Source: Clostridiales bacterium
GTDB taxonomy: Bacteria > Bacillota > Clostridia > Oscillospirales > Oscillospiraceae
Assembly: GCA_012719035.1 (NCBI GenBank)
Contig: JAAYBD010000044.1
Coordinates: forward strand, 1 to 64,000
Length of the DNA stretch: 64,000 bases
Direction: 5' to 3'
The first letter of the stretch is position 1. Each line of letters opens with the position of its first letter. The notes beneath the pieces are model-generated. The model did not search any database, was not told where the DNA came from, and was given only the letters and a program-made list of their open reading frames with translations. Both the position numbers and the translations under genes were made by a program. This document shows positions 17,515-26,721 of the stretch, piece by piece.

Positions 17515-18990
17515 ATGAACAGACTTGATAAGGAAAATACAAGCTGTTTGACAGCATTTATATGTATATGTTTTTGCGCAATGTCGATGTTCATTGCCCT
17601 GATGTCTGCAATCATCCTTACAAAAGAAACAGGCGCAGCGGCAAAATATATGGTTGCCGCATTGCTGTTTCTGACTGTACTTATTGCCGTATTCAGCCGA
17701 TATGGAAATAAACGCAATCTATTTGCCCCTATTCTGTTTTCAACAGCATTTCTGTTAAAAAGCTGCTTTGCCCTTGCGGTAAACACGCAGCCCGAGTCTG
17801 ATTTTTACCTGTTGTATAATGCCGCAAATAACCTTGCCCAAGGGAGCAGGGATCTGACGGCAGACAATTATTTCTTTTATTGGCCCTATCAAAGCGCTTT
17901 CGTTGCATGGATGGCACTGTTTATAAAGCTTTTTGACGCTGACATTGTATTTTTCAAGCTTATGAACTGCTTGTTCTCAGCATTGACAAATCTCTTGATA
18001 TACATGACAGCAAGGCGCTTTGCGTCCGAGCGCGGAGCGCGGGCGGCAGGTATTGTATTTCTTCTCTATCCTGGAACATTTATCCTTTTAACTATACTGA
18101 GCAATCAGCATTTGTCGGAATTTCTTATGCTGCTTTCCGTCTATATCTATACAAGTCCGGCTAAAAGCAGCAGGAGGAAAATTGCACTCAGCGCGGCGGC
18201 GGCTGTGCTTTTGGCTCTGGGCAATGCTATACGGCCGGTTGGTGCTCTGGTGCTGCTTGCCGTTCTGTGTTACCTCTTTATACGAATCTTCTCTTGGATA
18301 AAGACAAGCAAAAACAGGCTAAAAGAACTCACGATCCGCACAGCAGTGCTCTTGGCTGTTTACTTTCTTGTCAGTGCCGGACTTTCCGCAATAGTGAAGA
18401 CCAGCGGACTGAATGAATACGGTCTTACAAACAATATTCCGGAATGGAAGTTTATAGTCGGAATGAATGAGAAACATGACGGCGTCTATAATGCTGAAGA
18501 TGAAAAAGCCGTATTTGACAACGACGGCAGCATAAATCCTGATATAAAAGACCTTCTGCTTGAACGTATGTCCATAAGTCCCTCAGGTTTTCTTAAACTA
18601 ATCTGCCGCAAAGCGCTTATAATGTGGGGAGCATTCGAACCGTCTTACTGGGCATTCACAGACAGTGTTCTTGCCGAGACAAACTTCCCCGGAGGATATG
18701 ATTCCCTGTTTAATATAATATGTAAGGTCAACAAATTCACCTGTGCCTACTATTTCTGGGTCAACCTGCTGATCGCTTCTGGAATGATAATACCATTTAG
18801 GGAAAAGCATATTCACGAAGAATGTGCCTTGCTTTTGCTCATCGCTCTCATATATTTCTGCGCGCATTGGTTCATCGAGGTGCAGTCCAGATATCGCAGC
18901 CTAATGACTATGGTGACTTTCCCGATTATCGCCCTCGGCGTGGACAGCCTGCTTGCGGGCGTTGGGCATATCAAATCGCGTAATCAATAA
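17515..18990 (+). CDS. GT39/PMT-like membrane glycosyltransferase
   Basis: This 491-residue integral membrane protein has about 10-12 hydrophobic segments and the layout of the ArnT/PMT (GT-C fold) family. The first outside loop carries an acidic SDFYLLYNAANNLAQG motif (likely catalytic Asp), then YWPYQSAFVAWMALFIKLF and ARRFASERGARAAGIVFLLY. These enzymes transfer sugars from polyprenyl-phosphate donors to proteins or glycolipids outside the cell. ATG 17515 has AAAGGA six bases upstream; an in-frame TTG at 17494 does not. It is a single gene with no pathway neighbours, but glycosylation of the collagen-like or S-layer proteins in this window is a possible use. Confidence 0.8.
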   Translation: MNRLDKENTSCLTAFICICFCAMSMFIALMSAIILTKETGAAAKYMVAALLFLTVLIAVFSRYGNKRNLFAPILFSTAFLLKSCFALAVNTQPESDFYLLYNAANNLAQGSRDLTADNYFFYWPYQSAFVAWMALFIKLFDADIVFFKLMNCLFSALTNLLIYMTARRFASERGARAAGIVFLLYPGTFILLTILSNQHLSEFLMLLSVYIYTSPAKSSRRKIALSAAAAVLLALGNAIRPVGALVLLAVLCYLFIRIFSWIKTSKNRLKELTIRTAVLLAVYFLVSAGLSAIVKTSGLNEYGLTNNIPEWKFIVGMNEKHDGVYNAEDEKAVFDNDGSINPDIKDLLLERMSISPSGFLKLICRKALIMWGAFEPSYWAFTDSVLAETNFPGGYDSLFNIICKVNKFTCAYYFWVNLLIASGMIIPFREKHIHEECALLLLIALIYFCAHWFIEVQSRYRSLMTMVTFPIIALGVDSLLAGVGHIKSRNQ

Positions 18991-19175
18991 ATGACTTGAT
19001 AGAATAAGCGCAGTACCTGTTTGAGGTTCTACGTTTTCTATATTTTTTCTCTAATTATTTATAATTTATTGTAAATTATTACTTTATTTTACTTTATTAT
19101 CTATATTTAGGTTGATTTTGTCTTATTTATGGTTTAGATATAATAGTATATTCCAAAAAATAAGGAGTGGTTGTC

Positions 19176-20183
19176 TTGGGGTACAGGAGTGTGGTTCTAA
19201 AGGGCGTAGGATTTTACCATCCGGCGCACAAAGTCTGCAATGATGAAATTTTTCAGCATTTTGATAGTATTGGCAAAGAAGTCCGCGGTCTAATGAAGCA
19301 CCTTTGCAGAGAAGAAAGATATTTTGCAGATGAAGGCGAGAACACTTTAACCATGGCTTTGGAATCATCAGAAGAAGCAATCCAAAAAGCAGGCATTTCA
19401 CCGGAGGAGCTTGATATGATTGTGTTTGTTTCTGAGATGCCCGAATATCTAATACCTACCTGCTCACTAAAACTCAATCATTTTCTGGGGGCAAAAAACG
19501 CCCATACATTAATGGATTTGAATCAAAATTGCACAGGTATGATTTCCGGGCTTGATTTTGTCAGCCGATATATGCAGAACAATAAAAAAATCACAAAAGC
19601 TTTGCTCGTAGGCTCAATTTTAAATACAGGCATGATCCGTCCGGATTGTACAATTACATATTCCGGCAGCGCCGATGCAAGCGTCGCCATTATCCTTGAA
19701 GCTTCAGAGGAAGAAAAAATAACAGGCTTTCTCGACTCTGCTTATTATACCGATTCAAATTACCATAATTCTATTACTTTCCCCGGCTGCGGATTTTCCA
19801 ATATACATAATTCAGAAATCGATCTTTTTGATAAAAAGTTAATTTGGAATCCATTTGATTTCAGTTTTCTTGCTGACGGCTGGTCAAAATTAATCCGTGA
19901 AATGATTGGAAATCAAGGTTATGAGGTTAGCGATATTGATCATTTCTTTTTTTCACAATTTTCAAAAGCAGATGCTCTGAATACGCTTGAGCTTCTTGGA
20001 ATCACAGATATAGACAATAAACTGACGTTTGTGGGAGATAAATATGGATATACGGGCTGTACAAGCCCTTTTATCGCACTGTATGATGCTATCGAGAAAG
20101 GGAAAGTTTCCGAAGGCTCATTAATCGTATTTATTTCTGTTGCAGCAGGATACAGTATGTCCGCCGCTTTGATGCGCTTGTAA
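19176..20183 (+). CDS. KAS III-like (FabH family) condensing enzyme with altered active site
   Basis: TTG 19176 follows AAGGAG by 8 bases and gives 335 residues. The thiolase fold is clear: the nucleophile Cys119 in DLNQNCTGMISGLDFVSRY, ITYSGSADASVAIILE, and the C-terminal YGYTGCTSPFIAL. The FabH His of HQANxR is replaced (FFFSQFSKADAL) and the second Asn of GNTS is Thr (YTGCTS). It may therefore be an acyltransferase or a specialised condensing enzyme rather than the FabH that starts fatty-acid synthesis. It stands alone and is convergent with the next gene. Confidence 0.75.
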   Translation: MGYRSVVLKGVGFYHPAHKVCNDEIFQHFDSIGKEVRGLMKHLCREERYFADEGENTLTMALESSEEAIQKAGISPEELDMIVFVSEMPEYLIPTCSLKLNHFLGAKNAHTLMDLNQNCTGMISGLDFVSRYMQNNKKITKALLVGSILNTGMIRPDCTITYSGSADASVAIILEASEEEKITGFLDSAYYTDSNYHNSITFPGCGFSNIHNSEIDLFDKKLIWNPFDFSFLADGWSKLIREMIGNQGYEVSDIDHFFFSQFSKADALNTLELLGITDIDNKLTFVGDKYGYTGCTSPFIALYDAIEKGKVSEGSLIVFISVAAGYSMSAALMRL

Positions 20184-20190
20184 TATGGAT

Positions 20191-20232
20191 AAAAAAATCA
20201 CCCATGCCTATTGCCGACATGGGTGATTTTTT
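20191..20232. terminator. Bidirectional terminator
   Basis: AAAAAATCACCCATG and CATGGGTGATTTTTT form a long stem with A and T tracts on both sides, between convergent genes. Confidence 0.9.
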
Positions 20233-20237
20233 AGATA

Positions 20238-20594
20238 TTAGATCTGTCTAAGGGCGTCCGCTACACTATCACAAGAAACGATTTTGCTTTCATACCCTAA
20301 GTCCTTCCATAATTTTGAAACCTGCATATTAGTAATAGAGGAATCAAATTTTACAGAAAAAATCTTCCTAAAGCCATCTGAAACGTACATTTTCATGCAA
20401 GATGAAAGTGCCGGTACGATATCCTGAGATGCGGTGGAAAGTTTGCTTCCGTCAAGAACTAATGCCTTTGATGAAGGAACAATCTTTTTAAGCTCATTTT
20501 TATAGTCTGCCATAAATTTCTGAGCTTCCTCAGGTGTAAAAAAGCCCGAAAGAGTTATGATGGTTGCTTTAGGGGTTTGTTCAAATTTGTACAT
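20238..20594 (-). CDS. Small STAS-like cytoplasmic protein
   Basis: The 118-residue protein has an alternating beta/alpha pattern: ATIITLSGFFTPEEAQKFMA, ALVLDGSKLSTASQDIVPAL, then FRKIFSVKFDSSITNMQ. It resembles a STAS-type fold (as in SpoIIAA and its relatives) but has no clear phosphorylatable Ser motif. No anti-sigma factor is next to it. The start has a GGAGCG site. The function is unknown; an anti-sigma antagonist-like or cytosolic binding role is a guess. Confidence 0.55.
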   Translation of the reverse strand: MYKFEQTPKATIITLSGFFTPEEAQKFMADYKNELKKIVPSSKALVLDGSKLSTASQDIVPALSSCMKMYVSDGFRKIFSVKFDSSITNMQVSKLWKDLGYESKIVSCDSVADALRQI

Positions 20595-20878
20595 ATGTAT
20601 CGCTCCTTTTTACTTTATCTGGCATTCATTATCTCATATTTTTCAATAATTGTCAATTTATGATTTAATTTGTAATATTATTTCATTTAAGGTAGAAATA
20701 AGCCATATATTTAAGCTGCTTCGTTAATTCCGGAAGCCGCAGCCCTAAAAAATACGCACATTTTAAGCCTCTTCCTGCGGTGATATTCTATAAAGCGGCG
20801 GAAATTCCAATCAAATCATCGATATCTGATAAGCCGCTCCATAATAAGGAATTGTCCTTTATGAACAGAAAAATGCTA

Positions 20879-20907
20879 TTGACGCTTCGGTCTATTAGTG
20901 GTAGACT
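20879..20907 (+). promoter_or_regulatory. Promoter of the second BlaI/M56 operon
   Basis: TTGACG (20879-20884), a 17-base spacer and TAGACT (20902-20907). The -10 lies inside the operator palindrome. The region from 20595 to this promoter holds no gene I can see. Confidence 0.75.
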
Positions 20908-20931
20908 AAATTTAATCTATCATCAATAGAC
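20890..20931 (+). promoter_or_regulatory. BlaI-type double operator
   Basis: Two 17-bp dyads (GTCTA…TAGAC type) at 20890-20906 and 20915-20931 form one larger 42-bp imperfect palindrome centred on TAAATTTA. It overlaps the -10 and the start of transcription. BlaI/MecI family repressors bind such paired dyads, so autorepression is likely. Confidence 0.75.
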
Positions 20932-20949
20932 CAAAGGAGGGAAAAGCTC

Positions 20950-21312
20950 ATGGAAAATTACACTATGGGAGCAGTTGAATCACGCTTCGCAGATTTGATC
21001 TGGGAGAGTGAACCGCTTACCTCAGGAGACTTAGTCAAACTGTCGGAAAAGGCTTTGAAGTGGAAAAAGTCAACGACCTATACCGTTTTAAAAAAGCTGT
21101 GCAATAAAGGTATTTTTCAAAATGAGAACAGCATCGTCACGTCGCGGGTCACAAGAAATCAGTATTATGCCAGACAGAGCAAGCAGTTTATACAGGATAC
21201 TTTCGGCGGGTCACTGCCTATGTTCCTAACCGCGTTTGCAGCGGAAGAAAAGCTGAGTGAAAGTGAAATCGAAGCGTTACAGAAGCTGATTGCTAAAAGC
21301 AAGGATGATTGA
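20950..21312 (+). CDS. BlaI/MecI-family transcriptional repressor
   Basis: A 120-residue winged-helix repressor: MGAVESRFADLIWESEPLTS, then LSEKALKWKKSTTYTVLKKL (recognition helix) and NSIVTSRVTRNQYYARQ. The C-terminal helical part serves for dimerisation and carries the usual cleavage region. AAAGGAGG precedes ATG 20950. The operator-promoter just upstream and the M56 gene downstream, overlapping its end closely, make this a complete BlaI/BlaR-type pair, the second in the window. Confidence 0.9.
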   Translation: MENYTMGAVESRFADLIWESEPLTSGDLVKLSEKALKWKKSTTYTVLKKLCNKGIFQNENSIVTSRVTRNQYYARQSKQFIQDTFGGSLPMFLTAFAAEEKLSESEIEALQKLIAKSKDD

Positions 21313-21313
21313 T

Positions 21314-23893
21314 ATGGATACTGTATTTATAAAAGTTCTAAACATGAGCTATATAGCGGCATGGGTAATTTTATTTGTACTGCTTGCCCGTCTGCTTTTG
21401 AGGAAAGCACCCAAGCGTTATTCCTATATGCTTTGGCTGATACCTCTGCTTCGTCTGATTTGTCCGTTCAGCTTTGAAAGTGTGCTGAGTCTTATTCCCG
21501 TCAAGGCACAAGCCATACCAAGCAGCATCACGTTTACTCAAACACCGAAGATCGACAGCGGTATTCCTATCGTAAACAGTGCAGTCAACTCTATGCTGCC
21601 GCCTGCCGCCCCTGCCGCCAGCATCAATCCGATGCAGATTTGGCTTGGCATAGGTGAAATAGTTTGGATTGTGGGTATTGCCGCACTGCTTATTTATAGT
21701 CTTGTCTCGCTGTTCTTCCTACGCCGAAGTTTGGCAGTTGCCATGCCTATGCGGGACAATATTCTATTGGTTGACCACATAAAAACTCCCTTTGTTGTCG
21801 GCTTGATACACCCTAAGATATACCTGCCTTCCTCTCTTTCCGAAAAGGAGCAGGGATACATTATCCTCCATGAACAGACGCATATCCGGCGCGGTGATCA
21901 CATCATCAAGCTGCTGGCATTTCTTACTTTGTGCATTCACTGGTTCAATCCGCTGGCATGGGCGGCTTTCATTCTCAGCAGCAAGGATATGGAAATGTCC
22001 TGTGACGAAAGTGTAATCAAACATACCCGCGAAGACATCCGTCAGGAATACTCGGCATCCCTTCTATCCCTCGCAACAGGCCGCCGCATGATTGCCGGTG
22101 TACCTCTGGCATTTGGAGAGGGTAATACCGAAGGTAGGATTAAAAATTTACTGAACTACAAAAAGCCCGCTTTCTGGGTCAGCATCGTTGCAGTCATTGC
22201 CGTTGCTGCTCTGGCTGTTTGCTTGCTTACAAATCCAAAGGCAAAAATAGGCGGTGAAATATATGAGAACGGCAGTGCGGCGATATCTGTTATAGACAGC
22301 GGAACAGACTATGCAGGCGTCGGGATATCATTGCACTCGTGGGATTTAGATGCGGCTCCAAGTATGCTTGCTGTGGATTGGAAAAACGACTCACAGTATA
22401 ATATTATTTACGGTGACCACTATCATATTTATAAGCTTGAAAATGGAAAATGGGTCAGCTGCGCATACGAAAAAGAAGTAGTCTTCCACGATATCGCTTA
22501 TTCCCTCGCACCGTCCGATACACAAATAAAAAACTATAAGAATTACAGCTTTGATTTGTCAAAAACAGGAATCTATAAACTGGAAACCGATTTTTTCTTT
22601 GAGAAGGATATTCCCATTACGGAGGATGAACATCATAAAGTATGGATTGAATTTGAAATAGGCAAAAAAGCATCTGATTTAGATGCCCAAACACTCTATG
22701 CCCTGAAAACACCCTATATCGGAAACAACTCCGCAGTCGGCGCAATACCGAAAGCACTTGGCGCCGCTGAAATCGGCTCTTATACCTTTGAGCTTCAGAC
22801 CGATGCCGAGCCGTATGGAATCACTATAAACTTTGAAAATAACTCGGCAGGATATTCGGAAGAACAACTAAACGAAAAAATGATGCACTGCAGTTGGCTT
22901 TTCCTTGCATTGGTGGATAATGCAGAAATCTTTACATGGACCTATCCTAATGAGACCGGCGGTTTCGATACACACAGCGCAACTGTCGAGGCAGTCAGTA
23001 AAACGATCGGTGATATCAAGCAATTCGGCACATCGCAAAAAGAATTTGAACGGCTGCTCTCATTGATATCGGACAGTCCCGCGCTTACCCATGCGGCTTC
23101 TTCCGGACTTGAAGGCGCAGTTTCTCAAGCTATTCTTTCCGAAAACTATGAAGCCCATGACCCGGGAGTTCTGCGCTGCGAAGCACACACCACATTAAAA
23201 ACTGTTGAAGACGGCAATATAGTAAGGGTCTATGCCATAGCGCTTTATAAAATGTTCAGCTATTCCGATGGCCGTTTGGTATCCGAACCTGCGGGTGCTC
23301 ATACACCTGTGTCCATAAGCTTTGAAAAGAATGGCAATGACTATGTCATGACCGAATACTGGATACCTATGGATGGAAGCAAATATCAATCCAGCATCTG
23401 CGAAAAGTTTCCCGATGATATTGAAGACGCCGCGATGGATTTGCAATCTTATATCTACGCGCATACTCGAGCTTGTTATGCACAGGCAGTAGACTATTGG
23501 AAAGTTGACACAGATGCGGTGCTGAAATCGCTGATTGATACCATCTGTTCTTCTCCGGCTCAAGCGTCAGACCCGAAAGCCTATATTGATGAGCATTATA
23601 TCGAATATAGGGAAATGCTTTTTTACGGTGACTACGCTCTGCGCTATTGCTTTTCCCGCTTTGAGCAAGGCGGCGAAACCGGACTTGACGGGCACATCAT
23701 GGCTCGGGCTTGTCGGGAAATCATGAGCTATTATGGTGAGGCCGCAGCTGTTGAGGGAAACTTCGCAACGGGACAGGATTGGTATCAGGCGCTGCGGATT
23801 TATGCTTTAAAATTTAAAGATCAGTTTAATGATGATGAAATATCGCAAAATTACCCTGTTTCATGGATTCTGCTGCAAGCGCTTGACGGCTAA
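21314..23893 (+). CDS. BlaR1-like M56 metallopeptidase with large extracellular domain
   Basis: The 859-residue sensor protease begins at ATG 21314 (AAGGA 8 bases before). The first ~290 residues hold three or four membrane segments and the metallopeptidase loop with HEQTH at 186-190 and SCDESVIKH beyond. A further membrane segment at ~294-316 (FWVSIVAVIAVAALAV) leads into a ~540-residue outside region. That region has an Ig-like part resembling the plug domains of Firmicutes M56 proteins (GVGISLHSWDL, then MLAVDWKNDSQYNIIYGDHY), and further acidic domains I cannot name. There is no SxxK penicilloyl motif that I can find. It probably degrades the adjacent repressor when an extracellular ligand or peptide binds. 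Confidence 0.85.
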   Translation: MDTVFIKVLNMSYIAAWVILFVLLARLLLRKAPKRYSYMLWLIPLLRLICPFSFESVLSLIPVKAQAIPSSITFTQTPKIDSGIPIVNSAVNSMLPPAAPAASINPMQIWLGIGEIVWIVGIAALLIYSLVSLFFLRRSLAVAMPMRDNILLVDHIKTPFVVGLIHPKIYLPSSLSEKEQGYIILHEQTHIRRGDHIIKLLAFLTLCIHWFNPLAWAAFILSSKDMEMSCDESVIKHTREDIRQEYSASLLSLATGRRMIAGVPLAFGEGNTEGRIKNLLNYKKPAFWVSIVAVIAVAALAVCLLTNPKAKIGGEIYENGSAAISVIDSGTDYAGVGISLHSWDLDAAPSMLAVDWKNDSQYNIIYGDHYHIYKLENGKWVSCAYEKEVVFHDIAYSLAPSDTQIKNYKNYSFDLSKTGIYKLETDFFFEKDIPITEDEHHKVWIEFEIGKKASDLDAQTLYALKTPYIGNNSAVGAIPKALGAAEIGSYTFELQTDAEPYGITINFENNSAGYSEEQLNEKMMHCSWLFLALVDNAEIFTWTYPNETGGFDTHSATVEAVSKTIGDIKQFGTSQKEFERLLSLISDSPALTHAASSGLEGAVSQAILSENYEAHDPGVLRCEAHTTLKTVEDGNIVRVYAIALYKMFSYSDGRLVSEPAGAHTPVSISFEKNGNDYVMTEYWIPMDGSKYQSSICEKFPDDIEDAAMDLQSYIYAHTRACYAQAVDYWKVDTDAVLKSLIDTICSSPAQASDPKAYIDEHYIEYREMLFYGDYALRYCFSRFEQGGETGLDGHIMARACREIMSYYGEAAAVEGNFATGQDWYQALRIYALKFKDQFNDDEISQNYPVSWILLQALDG

Positions 23894-24228
23894 AACGCCG
23901 CTATCCGCATGACTTATAAAAACATAGTATGTTCAGAACATCTGCTCTCCGGCTCGATTTTTATGATTTTTGCGTTCTTTACTATGAAAACACTGGAAAA
24001 ATGCAGTCGTTTGCGTTATCATAGTATCAAAACGGCAGGTCTGCCGGCAGCAATTGCGCAAACCGCCTGCCCCGGCAAACAGAAATTCACGCGGACTAAA
24101 ACATACATTTTTATTTACCATATAAAATGCCCTTCATTGGCACAAACTTATTTACGTAAGCTTAGTAACAAATTTATATGAAGAGCTTTCCGTAATCATG
24201 CCGCGAAAAAAGCATGAAAGGAGTCTAA
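23894..24228. other. Intergenic region without recognisable feature
   Basis: There is no gene, strong promoter or terminator that I can support. An AGGAG ribosome site at its end serves the next gene. Confidence 0.5.
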
Positions 24229-24588
24229 ATGGATTTAAAAGAAGTCATGGGACAGAAAAGCTTTGCCGTTGTAGGCGATACGCTCAATGACGAGAAATAT
24301 GCCTATAAAATCAAGCACGCCCTGCTTGACAAAGGCTATACGGTCTATGCGGTGGGCAAGGAGCTTGCCTCAATCAACGAAATTGAGGGCGACATCGATA
24401 TTATCGACCTTTGCATCAATCCCGCAAAGGGTCTGAAACTTATCCGCGAATGCACAAAATCATTCAAGTGCATTGTAATTCAGCCCGGGGCGGAAAGCGC
24501 AGAGCTTATCACCTATATGCAGGAAAAAAAGCTTCCTTATATCGAGGGCTGTCTCCTTGTCGGTCTGAAGCTTTATACAAATCAATAA
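24229..24588 (+). CDS. CoA-binding-domain (YccU-like) protein
   Basis: This small Rossmann-fold protein (119 residues) has FAVVGDTLNDEKYAYKIKHA near the start, DIDIIDLCINPAKGLKLI in the middle and VIQPGAESAELI. These match the CoA_binding_2 family, close to the CoA-binding part of succinyl-CoA synthetase. The function is unknown. The usual conserved S(x)N…P of the family is only partly kept (GDTLNDEK), so ligand binding is uncertain. AAAGGAG precedes ATG. It is 21 bases before fprA, so the two are probably co-transcribed and may act in redox homeostasis. Confidence 0.8.
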   Translation: MDLKEVMGQKSFAVVGDTLNDEKYAYKIKHALLDKGYTVYAVGKELASINEIEGDIDIIDLCINPAKGLKLIRECTKSFKCIVIQPGAESAELITYMQEKKLPYIEGCLLVGLKLYTNQ

Positions 24589-24609
24589 ACAGGATTGGAG
24601 AGACAACAA

Positions 24610-25812
24610 ATGCATTGCACAAAAAGAATTACCGATGACATCATCTGGCTCGGCGTAAGCGACAGGCGGCTTGCGATGTTTGAAAATGCCTTCCCCATAC
24701 CCAGAGGCGTGTCCTATAATTCCTTTCTTATAAAAGACGAAAAAACTGTTTTGCTCGACACAGTGGACAAGGCAGTCAGCGGAAGGTTTTTTGAAAACCT
24801 TGCTTTTGCCCTTGAGGGCAGAGCACTTGATTACATCATTGTAAACCACATGGAGCCTGACCACTGCGCCACCTTGGGTGAAATCATTCTGCGTCATCCG
24901 AATGTCCGTATCGTTGTAAATGCAAAGACACTTGTAATGATAAAGCAGTTTTTCGACTTTGACATCGACTCCCGCGCTGTCATCGTGAAAGAGGGCGATA
25001 CACTCGCCACCGGCAGGCATACACTGAGCTTCTATACAGCGCCCATGGTACACTGGCCCGAGGTCATGGTCACTTACGATGCGGCAGACAAGGTTCTCTT
25101 TTCTGCCGACGCTTTCGGAACTTTCGGCGCTATAAGCGGTAATATTTTCGCCGATGAGGTGGATTTTGAAGCGGATTGGCTTCCCGACGCGAGGCGCTAT
25201 TACGCCAACATAGTCGGAAAATACGGCACGCAGGTCACAGCGCTTTTAACCAAGGCATCCGCCCTTGAAATCGATATCATCTGCCCTCTGCACGGACCGG
25301 TCTGGAGACAGAATATTGGCTGGTATCTTGATAAATACAAAAAATGGGCGGCATGGGAGCCAGAAGAAAAGGGTCTTGTAATTGCGTACGCTTCAATATA
25401 TGGAAACACCGAGAACGCTGCGGATATCCTTGCCTCAAAGCTTGCGGACAGGGGCATAAAAAATATTGCAATGTACGATGTTTCTGCCGTTCATCCCTCA
25501 TATATTCTCGCGGACTGCTTCCGCTTCAGCCACATTGTCTTTGCGTCCTCAACATACAACGGCGGAATATTTCCGAATATGGAAACCCTGCTGCTGGATA
25601 TCAAAGCTCATCTTCTCCAAAACCGTACAATGGCGTTTATGGAAAACGGCACATGGGTGCCAATGAGTGCAAAACTTATGAAAGAGCTTATTTCACCCTT
25701 GAAAAACACGACTGTACTTGACAACACTGTCACGATCAAATCTTCTCTCAAACCCGCTCAAGAGGCTGAGCTTGAGTCGCTTGCAGACGTAATCTGCAGC
25801 ACATTAAAATAA
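24610..25812 (+). CDS. fprA: FprA-family flavodiiron protein (A-type flavoprotein)
   Basis: This 400-residue enzyme reduces O2 to water and/or NO to N2O, protecting anaerobes. The N-terminal metallo-beta-lactamase-like domain has the diiron ligands His80, Glu82, Asp84 and His85 in NHMEPDHC, then YTAPMVHWPEVM, SADAFGTFG and CPLHGPVWR. The C-terminal flavodoxin domain begins at about 257 with the FMN-phosphate loop YASIYGNTENAAD. ATG 24610 is preferred because GGAGAG lies upstream. Electrons probably come from rubredoxin, not encoded here. Confidence 0.95.
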   Translation: MHCTKRITDDIIWLGVSDRRLAMFENAFPIPRGVSYNSFLIKDEKTVLLDTVDKAVSGRFFENLAFALEGRALDYIIVNHMEPDHCATLGEIILRHPNVRIVVNAKTLVMIKQFFDFDIDSRAVIVKEGDTLATGRHTLSFYTAPMVHWPEVMVTYDAADKVLFSADAFGTFGAISGNIFADEVDFEADWLPDARRYYANIVGKYGTQVTALLTKASALEIDIICPLHGPVWRQNIGWYLDKYKKWAAWEPEEKGLVIAYASIYGNTENAADILASKLADRGIKNIAMYDVSAVHPSYILADCFRFSHIVFASSTYNGGIFPNMETLLLDIKAHLLQNRTMAFMENGTWVPMSAKLMKELISPLKNTTVLDNTVTIKSSLKPAQEAELESLADVICSTLK

Positions 25813-25851
25813 GCGCCGTATTGTTTCCCCTCCCGCAATATTCCTATTAAA

Positions 25852-25890
25852 AAGCGCCTCATGCAGTGCATGAGGCGCTCTTGTTACTTT
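25852..25890 (+). terminator. Terminator after fprA
   Basis: AGCGCCTCATGCA and TGCATGAGGCGCT form a 13-bp stem followed by CTTGTTACTTTTTT. Confidence 0.8.
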
Positions 25891-25941
25891 TTTAAGCACT
25901 CTATTGAATGCTTTCAGTTTTTATCATTTGACTATATCTTA

Positions 25942-26355
25942 TTAGACGGGCAATTCATCTATAATGCAGCTAAAAAATATTATGACTTCCATAAGCATAA
26001 GTGCTGCAAAGAACGCCCCGATTGAGATTAGGATAATTATTGGAACAGAAGTTGTTATTAGGGTAATTGAAAGTGCAGCCAACGCCGATACTATCGTACC
26101 GACAGTTCCTGCCAAAAGATAATTGCCCCTGCAATACAGACATCTTGTAAGCGGAGAACTCCTAAAAATTAATGTGATAAACAGTCCCGCCGCAAGGAAA
26201 GTCAAAAGCAGTACGGCAAGCCCGAAAACGATCCATATCGCTGTGGTAATAGCGGGAATAAGTCCAAACGAAAACAGGACCCCGACAGGCGCCGCCAACA
26301 TTATGCTCATTACAATTCCTATATAGCTCAAACTGCTATCACAGGCATAATTCAT
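25942..26355 (-). CDS. Hypothetical four-helix membrane protein
   Basis: The 137-residue protein has hydrophobic segments at about 10-32, 38-62, 78-100 and 104-130. A short cytoplasmic loop carries a Cys pair (RCLYCRGN) that could bind metal or form a redox couple. GGGAGG precedes the start. I do not recognise the family. It is a single gene. The following 26356-26721 contains only a weak CCCTCA/TGAGGG hairpin near 26571-26589 and no convincing gene. Confidence 0.6.
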   Translation of the reverse strand: MNYACDSSLSYIGIVMSIMLAAPVGVLFSFGLIPAITTAIWIVFGLAVLLLTFLAAGLFITLIFRSSPLTRCLYCRGNYLLAGTVGTIVSALAALSITLITTSVPIIILISIGAFFAALMLMEVIIFFSCIIDELPV

Positions 26356-26721
26356 TGAGAGTTTCCTCCCTTCGTGTTCGCAAATCGTTACTTCAGGCTA
26401 AAAATCAACTCTTCTTTATGCCTTTTTATCCTTTGTAATGTACTGCGGTTCCAAGTATATCCGCGTTGATTAGATTCAGGAGTCTCTGAGCCATAGTAAA
26501 GTTTTGGCTCAACACATAATATGAAAATGCCGGCATAAAGTTCACTTGTAAATAACACATAAAAAAGCACCCTCACATATAATGAGGGATAAAGCTCTTT
26601 TTAAAGGGAAATTTTAAAGGAATTTTCAGCTTAAACGCCAGATTAAAAATTTCTTTCCCATATTTCAATTGCTTTAGCGTTCGCTATATACATGCATATA
26701 ATGTCAAGAGGAGTGTGTTTT

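Noticed and set aside
17220-17643. The 15-mer ACAGGCGCAGCGGCA occurs both in the hairpin at 17220 and inside the glycosyltransferase gene at 17629
   Set aside because: There are only two copies, one in coding sequence in a sensible frame; probably coincidence.
26388-26576. Leftward 62-codon open frame
   Set aside because: No ribosome site, no recognisable protein character, and its start lies at a small hairpin; not supported as a gene.
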